Positions 5,234-6,989 of a stretch of 6,989 bases of DNA are shown here, one piece after another (position 1 is the first letter of the stretch; every line of letters begins with the position of its first letter). The notes under the pieces were generated by a model. It saw only the letters and a list, made by a program, of their open reading frames with translations. It was not told the DNA's origin and did no database searches. Origin of the DNA: JAXDLK01 sp034666665 (lineage in GTDB: Bacteria > Desulfobacterota > Binatia > JACPRU01). Both the position numbers and the translations under genes were made by a program. The stretch is from contig JAXDLK010000285.1 of the NCBI GenBank assembly GCA_034666665.1, positions 1-6,989 of the forward strand. The letters run 5' to 3'.

Positions 5234-6973
5234 TTACCAGCGGCCCTCCCGCGCGGCAACGACCCCATACGCGCCGACGGCGGCGTACAGGATCGCGAAC
5301 GGCAGCGCGGCGGCGGCGATGACGTCGACCGTGAGCGCGGCCGAAGGCGCGAGCAACGAAGCGAGGGCGACGAACGCGAAGGCGAGGACGAGAGCTCCGC
5401 GCGCGAAACCGAGCCGGCGACGGACGAGGGTCACCAGCGCGTGCGCGAAGGCGACGCACCCGGCGGCGATCGCCCACGCGGGAAAGACACGGGCAAGCGG
5501 AGAGAGCGCGAAAGCGATCGCCACTGTGGCGGCACCCCAGGCGAGGCCCCGAGCGGAAGGCAGCGGCAGGCTGAGCGATCCGGGCGGCATCGCGGCCGCG
5601 GCGAAGCCGAGCGCGACGTAGGACACGATCTGCATCGGCGCGCTGCCGAGGGTGAAGTGCGTGAAACCGTGGACGGCGTGAGCGACGAGCGCGGCGATCC
5701 CGGCGAAGATCGCCACCCCCTGATGTCCCATACCGATTCCCCTCTCCCTCCCGGGAGGCTCGATGACCGCTTCCGATTCCCCTCTCCCATCCTGGGAGAG
5801 GGTGGCGTGCAAGCGCCGGGTGCGGGACTGCGCCGGGTGAGGGAGAGCGCCGGGTGAGGGATTCGCCCCGGTGAGGGCCGCGACGAACACCCGCAGCCCG
5901 CCGACGAGGAGATAGAACAGCGCCGCGAGTCCGAGGAATCCGCGCGTCATCAGCACCTCGAAGTAATTCGAGTGGAGGTGCGCCACCGCGAAGCTCTCGA
6001 ACGGCGTGGTGAAGTCCTGGGAGAGCTCGCCCGTGGTCTCGACACCGGTGCCGGAGATCGGTCGCGCCGCGAAGCGGGCGAGGCTCTCACGCCACATCGC
6101 GAGCCGCCACAGGTTCGAGTACACCTTCTGCTCGCTCACGCTCCCCACCGTGTCGGGATCGAGCGTCAGGTACGACGCGTAGTGAGCGCGGAATCCTTCG
6201 GGCCCGATCGCGGTGACGCCACCGTGCGCGACCGCCACCACCATCGCCGCGATCAACACGCCGCGGCTCCGGCGGAGTGCCGCGAGCACCAGCACGGCAG
6301 CGAGGAACGCGAGCCAAGGTCCCCGCGCCGTGGAGACCGCGAGCGCCGCCCCGAAGAGCGCGAGGGCAGCGATCCAGGCGAGCCGCCGGCCACCGCGAGC
6401 GTCCCAGAACCGCGCCACCGCGACCGCCGCGAGAACCGCGGTCACGTGGGCGAACGGCAGATGCCCGCTGAAGAATCCCTTCGGGTGAGAGATCTGGCGC
6501 CCGCGGACGTCGAACCCGATCGTCGCCTGCACGATTGCCTGCAAAGCTCCGACGAGCCCCGATGCCAGCCACAGGTCGACGAGACTTCCGAGCTGGCGTT
6601 CCGGCTTCGCGCCCCAGGCGATCAGGTAATACATCCCCCACAACGCCGAGTTTCTCGCGACGAAGACGCTTCGCAGCGGATCGATCGAGGTGATCGCGGA
6701 GAGCGCGTCGGCGGCGACCCACGCGAGGATCGCCCCGTCGAGCGGCGTCCGCTCCGGTCGCCTCCTGCCGGCGACCCAATCGCGCGCGAAGAGCACGGCG
6801 GCCACCACCAAGGCCGTGTTCGCGAGAGCGATCGAGATCGGCGAGGCGACGGCCAGCAGCCGCACCCCGTGCTCGAACTTCGGCCGATCGGGGAGCCGCT
6901 GGGCGAGCGCGCGGAGGCGGTCTACGAGGGGCCCGCCGCCTCGCCGCCCTTCGAGCGAAGGCGACGCCACCAA
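5234..6973 (-). CDS. O-antigen ligase / polymerase family membrane protein (WaaL/Wzy_C) with an in-frame repeat insert
   Basis: This is a polytopic inner-membrane protein of up to 579 residues with about a dozen hydrophobic segments. Family members join lipid-linked polysaccharide to an acceptor or polymerise repeat units on the periplasmic face. Family marks are STARGPW (R217), the arginine-rich WRLAMWRESLARF segment (R290, R295), RPISGTG, and the large-loop histidine motif HLHSNYFEVL (H332, H334). Residues about 366-414 are not family sequence. They are translated from a repeat element and lie between the helix LAALFYLLVGGLRVFVAAL and the helix GVAIFAGIAALVAHAV, probably in a cytoplasmic loop. 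About 100 residues with extra helices follow the usual family end. The start is uncertain: TTG 6973, GTG 6970 and GTG 6865 are all possible, and the frame is open to the window edge. The stop lies just before the phosphotransferase start, which implies one operon. Confidence 0.88.
   Translation of the reverse strand: MVASPSLEGRRGGGPLVDRLRALAQRLPDRPKFEHGVRLLAVASPISIALANTALVVAAVLFARDWVAGRRRPERTPLDGAILAWVAADALSAITSIDPLRSVFVARNSALWGMYYLIAWGAKPERQLGSLVDLWLASGLVGALQAIVQATIGFDVRGRQISHPKGFFSGHLPFAHVTAVLAAVAVARFWDARGGRRLAWIAALALFGAALAVSTARGPWLAFLAAVLVLAALRRSRGVLIAAMVVAVAHGGVTAIGPEGFRAHYASYLTLDPDTVGSVSEQKVYSNLWRLAMWRESLARFAARPISGTGVETTGELSQDFTTPFESFAVAHLHSNYFEVLMTRGFLGLAALFYLLVGGLRVFVAALTGANPSPGALPHPAQSRTRRLHATLSQDGRGESEAVIEPPGRERGIGMGHQGVAIFAGIAALVAHAVHGFTHFTLGSAPMQIVSYVALGFAAAAMPPGSLSLPLPSARGLAWGAATVAIAFALSPLARVFPAWAIAAGCVAFAHALVTLVRRRLGFARGALVLAFAFVALASLLAPSAALTVDVIAAAALPFAILYAAVGAYGVVAAREGRW
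5780..5802. repeat. perfect 9-bp inverted repeat (hairpin)
   Basis: CCCTCTCCC (5780-5788) pairs with GGGAGAGGG (5794-5802) around the five-base loop ATCCT. It is the core stem of the repeat element and would form a strong hairpin in the ligase mRNA or in single-stranded DNA. There is no T-run beside it, so it is not an intrinsic terminator. Confidence 0.85.
5813..5877. repeat. four tandem 17-base-period copies of GCGCCGGGTGAGGG
   Basis: The units are 5813-5826 (GCGCCGGGTGCGGG), 5830-5843 and 5847-5860 (both GCGCCGGGTGAGGG) and 5864-5877 (CGCCCCGGTGAGGG), separated by ACT, AGA and ATT. The two inner copies are identical and the outer ones each differ by one or two bases. Because 17 is not a multiple of three, successive units are read in different phases of the ligase frame, so gain or loss of one unit would shift the frame. 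Confidence 0.85.
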
Positions 6974-6989
6974 TGGCTCACGAACTTTC
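6922..6989 (-). CDS. possible C-terminal end of the upstream operon gene (5' partial)
   Basis: A minus-strand frame enters from the right edge and ends at TAG (6924-6922), spelling FVSHWWRRLRSKGGEAAGPS. The aromatic, basic ending would fit the tail of a glycosyltransferase or kinase in a polysaccharide operon, but 21 residues cannot identify a family. It overlaps the first codons of the ligase frame when the TTG/GTG starts near 6970 are used, which would be a coupled overlap. It may instead be a chance frame. Confidence 0.3.
   Translation of the reverse strand, partial: KFVSHWWRRLRSKGGEAAGPS

Larger units (their letters stand above)
5733..5877. repeat. composite intergenic-type repeat element inside the ligase gene
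   Basis: Two direct copies of CCGATTCCCCTCTCCC (5733-5748 and 5773-5788) lie 40 bases apart. The first runs into a perfect 12-base palindrome, CCTCCCGGGAGG (5747-5758). The second forms a hairpin, and a tandem GCGCCGGGTGAGGG tract follows. The combination CCCTCTCCC...GGGAGAGGG...GCGCCGGGTGAGGG is, from general knowledge, a widespread palindromic repeat type of intergenic DNA in proteobacterial and related genomes. Here it is entirely within a coding frame. Its mobilising agent is unknown, and no target duplication can be defined. Confidence 0.8.

Noticed and set aside
4201..5268. A 355-codon second minus-strand frame over the phosphotransferase gene
   Set aside because: Arg/Gly/Ala-rich composition with no motifs. 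It is the shifted reading of the real gene.
5223..5477. N-terminal extension of the phosphotransferase to an ATG at 5477
   Set aside because: It would overlap the end of the ligase gene by over 240 bases and add about 85 residues of arginine-rich sequence unlike the family N-terminus.
5780..5802. Intrinsic terminator
   Set aside because: The stem is strong but there is no T-run on either side, and a conserved membrane-protein frame continues across it.
5733..5877. CRISPR array
   Set aside because: The repeat units are 14 bases with 3-base gaps, with no unique spacers of constant length and no cas genes.

Overview
The window is a high-GC bacterial chromosome segment. Codon third positions are strongly G/C, so many long shadow reading frames exist. 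The gene families present, together with a CCCTCTCCC/GGGAGAGGG repeat type common in proteobacterial and related genomes, suggest a free-living Gram-negative bacterium, for example of a deltaproteobacterial-type lineage. That placement is inference, and nothing here fixes the taxon.

Left part, plus strand: the C-terminal end of an unrecognised gene (1-114) is followed by a VapB-type antitoxin (257-460). The antitoxin overlaps the start of a VapC PIN-domain toxin by 4 bases. That toxin loses its resemblance to the family after about 35 codons, where it runs into the leader of ilvA (602-2134). The ilvA gene encodes a complete two-ACT-domain biosynthetic threonine deaminase, the first step of isoleucine synthesis. 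The antitoxin is therefore apparently an orphan next to a toxin stub.

Middle: the 419 bases between ilvA and the next gene are not empty. Read on the minus strand they hold the decayed C-terminal half of a DUF1989 / urea-carboxylase-associated family gene, split over three frames and lacking its N-terminus. Next comes a plus-strand radical SAM enzyme with a cysteine-rich SPASM/twitch-like tail (2554-3513) and no recognised substrate.

Right part, minus strand, read from the right edge leftward: a possible gene end at the window border, then an O-antigen ligase/polymerase (WaaL/Wzy_C) family membrane protein (5234-6973), a polyprenyl-phosphate glycosylphosphotransferase of the WcaJ/WbaP type (3810-5222), and a 78-residue putative exported protein (3577-3813). 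The last two overlap by 4 bases (ATGA). The set looks like the distal end of an exopolysaccharide or O-antigen operon: the phosphotransferase loads the first sugar on undecaprenyl phosphate, and the ligase/polymerase family protein handles finished lipid-linked chains on the periplasmic side. The operon converges on the radical SAM gene.

The most unusual observation is a repeat element of about 145 bases inside the ligase coding sequence (5733-5877). It has two copies of a 16-base motif, a perfect 9-bp hairpin, and four 17-base-period copies of GCGCCGGGTGAGGG. This kind of element normally lies between genes. Here it is read through in frame and adds about 48 low-complexity residues to a predicted loop between two membrane helices.
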